Shown: piece after piece, positions 27,220 through 37,000 of the stretch
Layout: every line of letters begins with the position of its first letter
Numbering within the stretch: the stretch's first letter is position 1
Source of the DNA: a virus
Length of the DNA stretch: 64,000 bases
Direction: 5' to 3' (one strand)
IMG/VR virus record: IMGVR_UViG_3300029266_001112
Coordinates: 1-64,000 of that record
The notes under the pieces: model-generated
Databases searched by the model: none
Told to the model about the DNA's origin: nothing
The model's input: only the letters and a program-made list of their open reading frames with translations
Made by a program: the position numbers and the translations under genes

Positions 27220-28244
27220 TTATCAAACCAACAGAATTGTGCAACTTTAAGTGTTCTTTTTGCTCTTCATCTAAGATCACTCAAGATGACGATACTGCTG
27301 TGCTTGATTTGAATAAAATATTTAAATTTCTAAAAAGATTCCCAGACACAAATACTATCATAGTCAATGGTGGTGATCCTTTGATGATGAAACCTAATTA
27401 TTATTGGAGGTTGATAGAGTTTTTAGATAAACATAATATGCCAGCATCAATATCTCTGACAACCAATTTATATCCCTTTCTAATGAAACCAAAAAAATGG
27501 GTAGAACTCTTTAACCATCATAGAATTGGTGTTGGCACATCATTTCAATATGGTGGTGGTAGATTAAAGGGAGATTATAGCGAGTTCACTGAAGAAGATT
27601 TTTGGAAATGCTCAAATGCGATGTTAGAATATGTTGGATATAGACCCTCTTTCATTGCAGTTATTGTTGAAGAAAATGAAGACACTGTTATTAAGACGGT
27701 GGAACTAGCAAAGAAAATGGATGTGGTATGTAAAGTAAACTACGCAATGGCATCAGGATCACAATCTGCACCCTATAGACTTTCAAAGATATATGAAAGA
27801 TATATACAAATATGGAAAGCAGGTCTAAGTGATTGGGAACATAACACACAACAAATGCTGAATAGGTTAAGAAAAAAACCAACCATATGCCCTCAGTCGA
27901 GAAATTGCGATAGTGGTATTAGAAACATCCAACCAGAAGGTGATTACTATTCATGCGGTTCCTTTGGTGATGACTTTGATAAACCGATAGATTTTGAGTA
28001 TGAAATGAAAGGTGGGTTTTCGACACCACTCTCAGATGATTTCTATCTAAAGAGTCTTAAAAACTCATGTTACACATGCCCAATGTTTGAAATTTGTAAT
28101 GGATGTAAGAAAACTATAAAAGATTTAAAACAGCACAATATGGTAGAAGATCATTGCAAACATATGAAATCTATGGCAAGTGATATAATTTCATTAAATA
28201 GGATGGATACTAAAGTAACAGAATATGTGAGAGAGTATTCATGA
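27210..28244 (+). CDS. Radical SAM protein 3 (cysteine-rich C-terminus)
   Basis: 344 residues from a GTG start overlapping the preceding gene by 10 bases. The cluster motif is Cys11, Cys15, Cys18 (CNFKCSFC), and GGDP replaces the usual GGEP. The C-terminus has NCDSGIRNIQPEGDYYSCG, CYTCPMFEICNGC and a last HCKHM, which resembles a SPASM/Twitch auxiliary cluster region. Radical chemistry on an unidentified substrate. It is a relative of the next protein (same CNF[KR]C[SN]FC motif and spacing). Confidence 0.88.
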   Translation: MDLIIKPTELCNFKCSFCSSSKITQDDDTAVLDLNKIFKFLKRFPDTNTIIVNGGDPLMMKPNYYWRLIEFLDKHNMPASISLTTNLYPFLMKPKKWVELFNHHRIGVGTSFQYGGGRLKGDYSEFTEEDFWKCSNAMLEYVGYRPSFIAVIVEENEDTVIKTVELAKKMDVVCKVNYAMASGSQSAPYRLSKIYERYIQIWKAGLSDWEHNTQQMLNRLRKKPTICPQSRNCDSGIRNIQPEGDYYSCGSFGDDFDKPIDFEYEMKGGFSTPLSDDFYLKSLKNSCYTCPMFEICNGCKKTIKDLKQHNMVEDHCKHMKSMASDIISLNRMDTKVTEYVREYS

Positions 28245-29173
28245 TAGTCTCAATCAACCCAACATATTTTTGTAATTTTAGGTGTAATTTTTGTTATCTT
28301 ACACCAGAACAGTTGGGCGATCAAAAAAAGATTTCATTTGATAAACTAGATGAATTACTATCTCAAGTACCTAATGTTGAACATGTTGATTTGTATGGTG
28401 GAGAAATGGGGGCAGTGAAAAAGTCATATTTTTATGGTATCAAGGAAGTTATTCGAAAATACTATTCTGGTACAATTAATATCAATACCAACTATTCTAT
28501 GATGCACGATGGTTTCTTTGATGACGATGTTTATCTGTCTGTATCATATGACTTTAGTGCTAGAGAAAAATCTAACTTAGTATTTCAAAATATGATGATG
28601 AGTCCAGCACCGATTGCGGTTCTTATTCTAGCATCACCTGAAGTTTTGAAAATGAATGTTAAAGAAATGATTCAAATGTTGAATATGTGTGGTGCCGTGA
28701 AATCGGTAGAAATAAAACCATATTCTATCAACCAAGCAAACTCGTTTACTGTGACGCATTTGGATTTTGAAAAGTTTGTTATTCGTTGGATGGAACTGGA
28801 AGATCAAATGAACTTTCAGTTTGTAAATGGAGATAAGATAGAGGAGTCTTTTAATGGACTATACAATGCATTTTCGGATGATCATGTTTACATTACTCCT
28901 AACGGCAAGTTTGGAGTATTGGAGTTTGATATACACGATAGAGAATACTTTCACGAATTGGATTCTTTCCAATCTTATATAGAATGGACAGAAAAAGAAA
29001 AAAAAGATATGATAAGTCCTATTTGTACTTCATGCAAATATTTTGGTAATTGTTTAACAGAACATTATCGATATGTCAAGGACTTAGATAATGGGTGTAA
29101 CGGATATAAAGGACTATTGGATTGGTATGAAAAAATGGAGAACAGCATCACAAGTTTATCACCTACTTACTAG
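28241..29173 (+). CDS. Radical SAM protein 4 (shorter, cysteine-rich C-terminus)
   Basis: 310 residues, ATGA overlap with the preceding gene. Cys11, Cys15, Cys18 in CNFRCNFC, and LYGGEMG for SAM binding. The C-terminus has PICTSCKYFGNC and GCNGYKG, fewer cysteines than the other copies, suggesting one auxiliary cluster (Twitch-like). The N-terminal half aligns in layout with radical SAM protein 3. It is the last recognisable enzyme of the island. Confidence 0.86.
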   Translation: MIVSINPTYFCNFRCNFCYLTPEQLGDQKKISFDKLDELLSQVPNVEHVDLYGGEMGAVKKSYFYGIKEVIRKYYSGTININTNYSMMHDGFFDDDVYLSVSYDFSAREKSNLVFQNMMMSPAPIAVLILASPEVLKMNVKEMIQMLNMCGAVKSVEIKPYSINQANSFTVTHLDFEKFVIRWMELEDQMNFQFVNGDKIEESFNGLYNAFSDDHVYITPNGKFGVLEFDIHDREYFHELDSFQSYIEWTEKEKKDMISPICTSCKYFGNCLTEHYRYVKDLDNGCNGYKGLLDWYEKMENSITSLSPTY

Positions 29174-29540
29174 GGAATATTCAGATGATTTGAATAAAAT
29201 GGAAGTGACTTGGACTGAAGAAAATATCGTAAATGATGCAGTGCTACATTTCACTGAATATGTTGATGAGACTATTAGACCAGCAAAATCATATTTTGTT
29301 GCAATTTGCTATGCCTATTGGTTATCACAAGACTTTGATGAAAACTTTTTTGAATTACTAAATGACCAATATTTACTAGCAGAGAATGATCCACATTTTA
29401 TTCAGTACCTATTAGATATTAAGACCTATGATGAAATATTAAAAAAGGTGAAATTCCCATTAGAAATGACAGGAATGGTGCCAGATGTTAGAAAATATTA
29501 TGAAGATGAGTTTAAACTGGCATTGCAACCTTATAAATAA
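29127..29540 (+). CDS. Unrecognised island protein C (137 residues)
   Basis: Start ATG at 29127 lies 47 bases inside radical SAM gene 4 (MKKWRTASQVYHLL); ATG 29199 gives a shorter form of 113 residues. The protein is mainly helical and acidic, with DETIRPAKSYFVAICYAYWLSQDF, ENDPHFIQYLLDIKTYDEILKK and PDVRKYYEDEF. No family recognised. As the last gene of the island, co-translated with a radical SAM enzyme, it may serve as a partner. The stop codon overlaps the late promoter of the next operon. Confidence 0.6.
   Translation: MKKWRTASQVYHLLTREYSDDLNKMEVTWTEENIVNDAVLHFTEYVDETIRPAKSYFVAICYAYWLSQDFDENFFELLNDQYLLAENDPHFIQYLLDIKTYDEILKKVKFPLEMTGMVPDVRKYYEDEFKLALQPYK
29532..29539 (+). promoter_or_regulatory. 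T4-type late promoter TATAAATA after the island
   Basis: The octamer lies over the end of island protein C, 39 bases before the next fibre gene. It marks the return to late-promoter control downstream of the island. Confidence 0.8.
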
Positions 29541-29570
29541 ACATAAGCAACCTATAGCAAAGATGAGCAT

Positions 29571-30788
29571 ATGAGTAGAAAAATTACAGTAAACCTAACT
29601 GATAAAATAGAAACTTGGCGTAATGCAACAAACACTATGTCTGGGTATGTAGGTGAACCTGATAACCTCACCACAACCAATAAGACAGACTTGGTTCAAG
29701 CAATCAATGAGATTAAAGCAGTTTCTGGATCAACCTATGTCACAACGGCATTAAGTCTTGTGGCAGGTGGTAATGGCAGTCATACAACATTATCTTATGA
29801 TTCTAACAGTGGACTTTTTTCTTTCTCAAGTAATGCTATAGGACCATCTCATTTAACGGCATTACCCGCTAGTGTGATTACTAGTGGAACTTTTGCTGTA
29901 GGTAGAATCCCAAATTTATCAACAATAAAAATTACCAGTGGTACATTCAACAAATTGAGAATACCACAACTGCATGATTTGGACGGTCTCATAAAAGATT
30001 CTCAAGTTGGATTCACCACTTCAGATGTTCCAGAAGGTAGTCCAAATCTTTATTTTACAGATAGTAGGTCAAGGGGATCATTTACTACAGACAGTAACAT
30101 TACTCTAGATTCACATGGTAAACTTGGTCTTATATTATCTGCTGCGACGATTGCAGGACTTAACGCATTTACCCCATTGAGTGGCACTGGTATTACCGTT
30201 GGTAGTAATGATTCAATTAGTATCGGACAAGCAGTTGCGACAACTTCTAGTGTAACTTTCGCCGCTGTTGCAACTGGTTCTCTCACTTCAACTGGCGGTG
30301 TTATTGGCACAGGCGGAACATTTTCAGCGGCGGTGTCTGGTGCAACAATTGCTGGTGCTATGGTTGCTACTAATGCTCAAGCAGATGCTGGGACCGCAAG
30401 CAATTTAATTATGACTCCACTTCAAGTGAAAAGGCAAGTTACTGGAAAAAGAACAACAAAATACGAAAGTACATTTGTTGCAATGGCAAATTCAAGTTTA
30501 ATTCCTTTTGTGCATGGACTTGGTGTAGAACCAGATTTAATCTCTTATAGACTTAAATGTATTGCCGCAGAGGGGGGTTATTCTATAGGAGATGTCATTG
30601 ATATCCATCCTAGTGCTGATGGACATGGCATAAATGAAGGTTTTGGTGCCACTATCAGTACTACAAACGTGGATATCAGAATATCAGTAAATGGTCCTGG
30701 ACAGTATAATCAAAAAGGCAGTGGGAGTCATGTATTATTCACATCAGCAAGCTGGCAAATCCAAGTCAAAGCATTCGTAGTAGCATAG
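29571..30788 (+). CDS. Tail fibre protein, second copy of the paired N-terminal module
   Basis: 405 residues. The N-terminal 45 residues (TDKIETWRNATNTMSGYVGEPDNL) parallel the fibre at 17920, so both probably attach to the same site. The shaft has ITSGTFAVGRIP and similar repeats, LYFTDSRSR, and GTGITVGSNDSISIGQAVATTSSVTF, a module common in phage fibres. The C-terminal about 110 residues (YESTFVAMANSSLIPFVHGLGVEPDLISYRL onward) form a beta-rich tip domain that may bind the receptor. Confidence 0.75.
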   Translation: MSRKITVNLTDKIETWRNATNTMSGYVGEPDNLTTTNKTDLVQAINEIKAVSGSTYVTTALSLVAGGNGSHTTLSYDSNSGLFSFSSNAIGPSHLTALPASVITSGTFAVGRIPNLSTIKITSGTFNKLRIPQLHDLDGLIKDSQVGFTTSDVPEGSPNLYFTDSRSRGSFTTDSNITLDSHGKLGLILSAATIAGLNAFTPLSGTGITVGSNDSISIGQAVATTSSVTFAAVATGSLTSTGGVIGTGGTFSAAVSGATIAGAMVATNAQADAGTASNLIMTPLQVKRQVTGKRTTKYESTFVAMANSSLIPFVHGLGVEPDLISYRLKCIAAEGGYSIGDVIDIHPSADGHGINEGFGATISTTNVDIRISVNGPGQYNQKGSGSHVLFTSASWQIQVKAFVVA

Positions 30789-30799
30789 AAAGATAAACA

Positions 30800-32056
30800 A
30801 TGGTTAAAATAGTAGACTTACCGATTGCCTCTATATCAGATTTAGATTCATCTCAAAATTATATGGTGGTAACTGGAACCAATTTATCTGGCGGTTTTGC
30901 TACCGCAAGAGTATCATTGGCAACTGTTGGAAATTTTTATAATAATGTTGGTGCGTTGACATCTAGTGGTGTTCAAACACTTGTAGATTCAAACTATGTC
31001 TACAGTTTAATAAATAATTCTAGCGTAAATAATCTGACAAAACCAGTAACTTTGCCGTTTTCTTCAGTTAGTGCCAGACCAACTACATTAAGTGGATACG
31101 GTATTGTCAACGGTATCACTCAAAATACAATTAAGGATGAGGATAATTTAGGGTCAAATAGTGACTTGCACGTTCCCACCCAACAGTCGGTTAAAGCATA
31201 TGTTGACGCAAGTATTCTTACAAAAGATAATACTGATGAAATTACTGAAGGTTCGACAAATCTATATTATACGCAAGCAAGATTTAACACCGCAATTGGT
31301 GCGAAGTCTACCACAGATTTAAGTGAAGGTACAAATCTTTATTATACGGATGGTAGAGGCGATAGCAATATCACTGGTAAAGATTTAAGTATGGGCGCGA
31401 ATAATATTACTACCACTGGAAATATTATTAGTGGAAAATCTCTCTATTCAAATATGTATGCGACAGAGGCAGCATTACCAGCAGCAGGAACATACCACGG
31501 TATGTTTGCTCATGTTCACGCCACAGGTAAAGGGTACTTTTCCCATGGTGGTCTTTGGCATAAACTTGTTGACGAAACAAATTTAACAAGTCAAATTGAC
31601 TCCGATTATGTAACTGCGCGATCAGCACCTGGAGTAGATTCTTCTACGATTATTAATAGTATTACTGATCCTAGATACCTTAGAAATAATAAAGGTGTTG
31701 GTACTATTGATAGTATGAACAGTAGTTTGCAAGTCGATGGTAGCATTACCACTAATGGTGATATTACAGCATTTGCTTCTGCTTCAGAAAGATCACTGAA
31801 AGAAAATATTGAACGCATTGATAATGCACTTGATAAAGTTACATCACTTACAGGATACACTTTTACATATAAGGGGAACGAGGAAAAAGTTTCTGGTCTT
31901 ATGGCAGATGAAGTTCAAGCAGTTCTTCCAGAAGTCGTGTATAATTTTGATGGAGATTTAAGAGCAATTCGTTATGGTAATATGATGGGTCTCGTTATAG
32001 AAGCAATAAAAGAACTAAGAGCAGATGTTGAAAATCTTAAAGAAAAGATTAAATAA
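30800..32056 (+). CDS. Tail fibre with C-terminal S74 intramolecular chaperone
   Basis: 418 residues. Shaft motifs include STNLYYTQARFNTAI and GTNLYYTDGR repeats and a GTYHGMFAHVHATGKGYFSHGGLW module shared with the giant fibre. Residues about 329-418 match the Peptidase_S74 chaperone: Ser329 and Lys334 in SERSLKENI, then LTGYTFTYKG, SGLMADEVQAVLPEVV, AIRYGNMMGLVIEAIKEL and a final coiled coil. This domain trimerises the fibre and then cleaves itself off, normally just before the Ser of this motif. The mature fibre would end near residue 328. Confidence 0.88.
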   Translation: MVKIVDLPIASISDLDSSQNYMVVTGTNLSGGFATARVSLATVGNFYNNVGALTSSGVQTLVDSNYVYSLINNSSVNNLTKPVTLPFSSVSARPTTLSGYGIVNGITQNTIKDEDNLGSNSDLHVPTQQSVKAYVDASILTKDNTDEITEGSTNLYYTQARFNTAIGAKSTTDLSEGTNLYYTDGRGDSNITGKDLSMGANNITTTGNIISGKSLYSNMYATEAALPAAGTYHGMFAHVHATGKGYFSHGGLWHKLVDETNLTSQIDSDYVTARSAPGVDSSTIINSITDPRYLRNNKGVGTIDSMNSSLQVDGSITTNGDITAFASASERSLKENIERIDNALDKVTSLTGYTFTYKGNEEKVSGLMADEVQAVLPEVVYNFDGDLRAIRYGNMMGLVIEAIKELRADVENLKEKIK

Positions 32057-33361
32057 ATGCCCAGACGTTTTGTACCAAATACAAATTACCCGCATATAAC
32101 TGCTGATTCTGCAATAAGTTTTTCAAACCTTCAAAGTCAGTTTGGTGGCACTCACCCTATATCTCTAGGTGAATTTTACAAAGGTGGCACCCTAATAAAC
32201 GATTCTGATGGTTTATATCTTAAAGGAAGTTCTTATACTCCAGTTCCAGCATCTGGAAAAATATCTATGACAGATATAGCAATAAGACCTTTTCATGATG
32301 AAGTTTATGTTAATGATGGTTCTGTGGAACAGCAAGTACATACCTTCGTCGTACCAGAAGGTGCTGGTTATACCAACATGAGAGTTATGATTCAAGGTGC
32401 TGGTGCAAGTGGTATGTCAGGATTTAAAAGAACAAATGGTTGGGGTTATAACAATAATAGAACCTATTATAGTCCTGCTGCTGGAGGTAACGGTGGTAAC
32501 TTCGCCATAGCAAATGCAGTTGCAGTTACTGGTGGGGATGTGATCCAGATTGGTGTAGGTACTGCTGGTGTTGCACCAATTGGTTACATTACTAATGCTG
32601 GGAATGCTGGTGAAACTGGCGCACAAGGTGGCGGCGTTGGTAATGGTGATGATGCTGTAGGTTCGTATGTCCGAATTAATAATGTTTTTACACAATCAAT
32701 GGCAGGTGCCAAAAGTGGGCAAGAAGGACAAAGTGCCCAAAAATGGTATGATACCCGTGACAACACACTGAGTGCGATATCGCAACCGCCAGTACCAGAT
32801 ACAGTTTCAAATACAGGATTTGATGTCATATATTTAGGTGGCAGAGGTGGGTTATCACATCAACAACAAGCATATGCATTTTCACCATCACCCATTAGTC
32901 AATGGAGAACGCAGAATTTAGGTTTGACATCTAGCACTTTTGCGGCAGGAGGTGGCGCTGCTGCTGGGTACGGCACTCCCTCAGACCCCTATGAGTTAAA
33001 TGGTGAAGGATTTATAAACTCAACAAGTGCTGGAAATGCAGTTTATGCCACATGGATGACTAAACTTTATTCTGGTGTTGGTTATCATCCTGCAAATTGG
33101 GTTGGTGGATCAATGTCACAAGGTATTGGTGGTAGAGGTAATAATATTAGTCCAGATGGATCAAGAACTGGGTCCACAGCAATATATGGCGGTGGTGGTG
33201 GCGGTCTTGCAACTGGCGCTTCTGGTGGTGAGCAATCTGGCGGCGGTGCTTTTGTAAGATTAATGTTTTATGACGCTAGAGCAGGTAATGGGCATTTGGA
33301 CTCCGATGGGGTATCTCAAAGTGCAAAATACTTACTCACATCAACAACGCCTTGGGCATAA
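32057..33361 (+). CDS. Glycine-rich adhesin-like virion protein
   Basis: 434 residues. The N-terminus (ITADSAISFSNLQSQFGGTHPISLGEFYKGG) is a module I associate with phage tip proteins. The remainder has glycine-rich patches (AAGGNGGNFA, GAQGGGVGNGDDAVG, GGGAAAGYG, YGGGGGGLATG, SGGGAFVRL), which resemble the glycine loops of T4 gp38-type adhesins and polyglycine II tips. It follows an S74 fibre and may be its tip or a separate receptor-binding protein. The ATG directly follows the preceding stop codon. Confidence 0.65.
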   Translation: MPRRFVPNTNYPHITADSAISFSNLQSQFGGTHPISLGEFYKGGTLINDSDGLYLKGSSYTPVPASGKISMTDIAIRPFHDEVYVNDGSVEQQVHTFVVPEGAGYTNMRVMIQGAGASGMSGFKRTNGWGYNNNRTYYSPAAGGNGGNFAIANAVAVTGGDVIQIGVGTAGVAPIGYITNAGNAGETGAQGGGVGNGDDAVGSYVRINNVFTQSMAGAKSGQEGQSAQKWYDTRDNTLSAISQPPVPDTVSNTGFDVIYLGGRGGLSHQQQAYAFSPSPISQWRTQNLGLTSSTFAAGGGAAAGYGTPSDPYELNGEGFINSTSAGNAVYATWMTKLYSGVGYHPANWVGGSMSQGIGGRGNNISPDGSRTGSTAIYGGGGGGLATGASGGEQSGGGAFVRLMFYDARAGNGHLDSDGVSQSAKYLLTSTTPWA

Positions 33362-33379
33362 TAGAAATAAGGAAATAAC

Positions 33380-33766
33380 ATGGCACAATCTGAAGATATT
33401 ATGGTTGATCAAGGTAGTGATGTAACTATTAGACTTGAATGTTTTAATACTGATGGCACTCAAAAAATATTTAAAAGAATTAATCCAGAAACTGGTGGAA
33501 CAATTTCACCATTCACTGCTTCTGGGAAAATCAAGAAAAGTTTTTCTACAAGAGATTCAGACGCTATTCCTTTTGGAACTTCATTCTTAGACCTTCTGAA
33601 TCCGCATGTGCTGCAACTCACACTTGGGAACACAGTAACCGATACGATGAAAGCAGGAAGATATGTTTATGACGTTGAATTAAGCAGTATCGATTCCGCA
33701 ACATCGACCACCATTATAGAGAGAATATTGCAAGGGACTCTTACAGTAAACCCTGGTGTTAGTTAG
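33380..33766 (+). CDS. Small beta-sandwich virion protein
   Basis: 128 residues, typical of a small Ig-like protein that recurs near fibre genes in marine phages: DQGSDVTIRLECFNTDGTQKIF, GKIKKSFST, LQLTLGNTVTDTMKAGRYVYDVEL, RILQGTLTVNPGVS. Probably a structural or attachment protein; no enzymatic motif. Confidence 0.65.
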   Translation: MAQSEDIMVDQGSDVTIRLECFNTDGTQKIFKRINPETGGTISPFTASGKIKKSFSTRDSDAIPFGTSFLDLLNPHVLQLTLGNTVTDTMKAGRYVYDVELSSIDSATSTTIIERILQGTLTVNPGVS

Positions 33767-33774
33767 GAAATATA

Positions 33775-34011
33775 ATGTCTAATACAGTAAAAATTATAGC
33801 ATCAAATACTATAATAAAGAAAATAACCGTAGGTTCACCAGTTCCAACTGTAGCACAAATTGAAGTTGTTTCTGACATTGGAGAACTAAGAAACGTAACT
33901 GGAAATGCTACTATTCCTGGCGGTCTATTAATATTTAATTCAGGTTTGCAAAAATTTGAACCTAGTATTTTGTTAGATAAACAGACGATTGATGGTGGCG
34001 AGGGGTTTTGA
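33775..34011 (+). CDS. Small conserved structural protein
   Basis: 78 residues with VPTVAQIEVVSDIGELRNV and GGLLIFNSGLQKFEPSILLDKQTIDGGEGF. The final part resembles the short proteins or modules that join fibre shafts in marine T4-like phages. Preceded by TTAGGAAATATA as ribosome binding site. Function unknown. Confidence 0.55.
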   Translation: MSNTVKIIASNTIIKKITVGSPVPTVAQIEVVSDIGELRNVTGNATIPGGLLIFNSGLQKFEPSILLDKQTIDGGEGF

Positions 34012-34014
34012 TTG

Positions 34015-34022
34015 TATAAATA
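34015..34022 (+). promoter_or_regulatory. T4-type late promoter TATAAATA of the giant fibre gene
   Basis: Octamer followed by GTATAG, in the only gap upstream of the giant gene, 44 bases before its ATG. Confidence 0.85.
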
Positions 34023-34058
34023 GTATAGAATTATAAAGTTAAGTAAGGTCCAGTTTTT

Positions 34059-37000
34059 ATGCCAGCAACAATAAGAATAAAACGATCCTCCACCATCAAT
34101 GTACCAGAGAACCTAAAAGTCGGAGAACTAGCATATTCTTATGCTGGAACCTCTGATGCTCTTTTTATCGGCATTGGTCCTGAAGTAGATGCTCAAGGAA
34201 CAGCAACAAGAATTGCTAAAATTGGTGGTGAAGCAATAACTTCACTATTCCCAGACTCTGATGGGATTGCCCAAGGGGGTAGACTATTACAATTAGATAA
34301 TGATATTGGATTAAATTATTTAAAACTCAAAAGTCTTGCTGGAGACTCTGGTAGTTTTAACAATCTAAGTATTGATAGTGCTTATGTTCGCTTCTTCAAT
34401 GCTGATAGTGCTGTCATAAAAGGACTTATTACAGATTCAGCACATATTATATTTTTGGAAGCAGATAGTGCCTATATTAACAATCTTCGTGTCGATTCCG
34501 CTTATGTTGCTTATGCAAATATCGACAGCGCAGACATTAGATTTGCAACACTTACGGAGGTAGACAGTGCCTATATTCATGATGCTTCTATCGACAGTGC
34601 TTATATACAATTTGCCGACATTGACAGCGCCCATATTGATAACGTCAGTATTGATAGTGCTTATGTACGTTATCTTGATGTGGATAGCGCACACATTGAC
34701 GATGTTTCTATCGATTCTGCTTACATCCAATTTATGGATGTTGATAGTGGGCATATTGATAATGTAACAATAGATTCTGCCTATATTAAGTTTGCTGATA
34801 TCGACTCAGCACACATTGATGATGTAACAATAGATTCTGCTTACATCCAATTTATGGATGTTGACAGCGGTCACATTGACAATGTTTCTATCGATTCCGC
34901 TTACATTAAGTTTGCTGATATCGACTCAGCACACATTGATGATGTTTCTATCGATTCTGCTTATATACAATTTGCCGACATTGACAGCGGTCACATCGAC
35001 AACGTAACAATAGATTCTGCTTACATTAAGTTTGCGGATATCGACTCAGCACACATTGATAATTTAGATGTGGATAGTGCATACATTGATTATGCAAAAA
35101 TAGATAGTGCATATATTAGTCAACTGACTGTTGATAGTGCAACCATAACTAATGCAACAATTCCGACATCATATCAAAACCTGATTACTGGTCCAGCAGA
35201 AATAGTTATTGATCCTTCTGGCATTGGTGATAATACTGGTCGAGTACTTATCAAAGGCGATTTACAGGTTGATGGTGTTCAAACTATTATCAACTCAACT
35301 GTAGTTACGACAAACGATAAAAATATTCTTCTTGCCGATAGTGCTGTTGATAGTGCTGCTGCTGATGGCGCAGGCATTACAGTTTTCGGGAAAGAATTTA
35401 ATTCTTCTGTTCACGGTAGAGGAAGTATTTACTATCAAGCAAGCGCAGCAGGATTCCAAGGGCAAGTCAGTCCAGCGCCAGGATTATGGAAAACAACTCT
35501 ACCATTAGATATTTCTGGTGGATTAAACATTGCTGGAAAATTAACTGGTGTTACTAGTATTGACGCAGATAGTGCAAACTTAGTAAATCTTAGTGGCAAA
35601 TATGTTGCTTATGATTCTGGTAGAATTGGTCAATTTACTGCTGACAGTGGATCAGTTATAGAACTTACTGGTGTAAGATCAGTTTATAATCTTGGTTATT
35701 TTGATAAAACTTTTGTCGATAGTTACTACATGAATGGTGCTTTTGATGGTGGTATTATTAGTACCATAACAGCACAAGGCAGACTTAAAAATGATGCAGA
35801 TTTCGTAAGAAGTTCTGTAGCAAGTTGGACAAATGTAAACGGAACCCTAGATGGTATCCATCTTAATAAAGAAGTAATCAATGGTACACCTGCTGGTGCA
35901 GATTCTTCATACTATCATTTAAGTTTAACAAATGATGGTAAAATATTTGCGCGAGGTCTTAGAATTGGTGAGGATGTTGGTAGACCAACTGCACCTGTCG
36001 ATCCCGCACAACTCGTATATAATACTCAATTGGGTAGAGGTCTTACTCACCCACATGCATTCTATGGCATAGAACTAAATGATTCACAATTTATTTCCAC
36101 ACTACAAACAAATAAAATCAAATCAGATTTCAGTGCAGATAGTGCAAAAATTGGTGGTGCCAATAGTATTTTCGATAGTGTAGGTTATCCTGGAACTTCC
36201 ATTTTTTCGGTAGTAGGTGCTTTAGATAGTAACTTAGTTGAAATCATAAAAGATGGTTCTATTAATTTTCAAGGTGATCTTTATAACCAAGGGGTTAAGT
36301 ATGTTGGTGCTGGTATTTTCAGCAAGATTTTTGAACCAACAGATTTTGAAGATGTTCATTTTACTCCAGTAAGAAAAACAGCAGCACAAGGTGACGCATT
36401 CCAAGTCGGTGGAAGAATGGGTATTAACACATCTAGACCTGCTCACGCATTTGACTTTAGAACTAATGATGGTATATTTCAAGTATCTGGTTTATTCAAT
36501 TCTGGTGCGCCACATTACGCTTTACAATCCCCAGCAACAATTAATGCAATACCGTCAAGTTATCAAGTGTTTGGTGATACTGATAGTGACAAATCCAGAA
36601 TGCTCTGGGATCCTGCCAAAGCAAGATTTAGAGCAGGATATTTCAATAGAGGTGCTATACTATCTACTGAAATGGGTTTATATTCTACAGCATTTGGTAA
36701 AAATACCAAAGCAAAAGATTATGCTTTCGCTCAAGGTGATTCATCTGAGGCACTTTCGAGTTACAGTTTCGCATCTGGTTACAAATCTACGATTGACAAT
36801 AATTCTCAATATGGTATTGCAATGGGTGCTGAAAACACCCTTGCAAATGCACAAAGTGGTATTGCTATTGGTCAACTGAACCAAGTTCTTGCTACTAAAG
36901 GTATCGGTATTGGTAAAAGTAACACAGGTATCGCACAAAATGCAATCGCAATCGGTGATAATCAAATTGCTAGTGGTAATTTCAGTATTGCTATTGGGCA

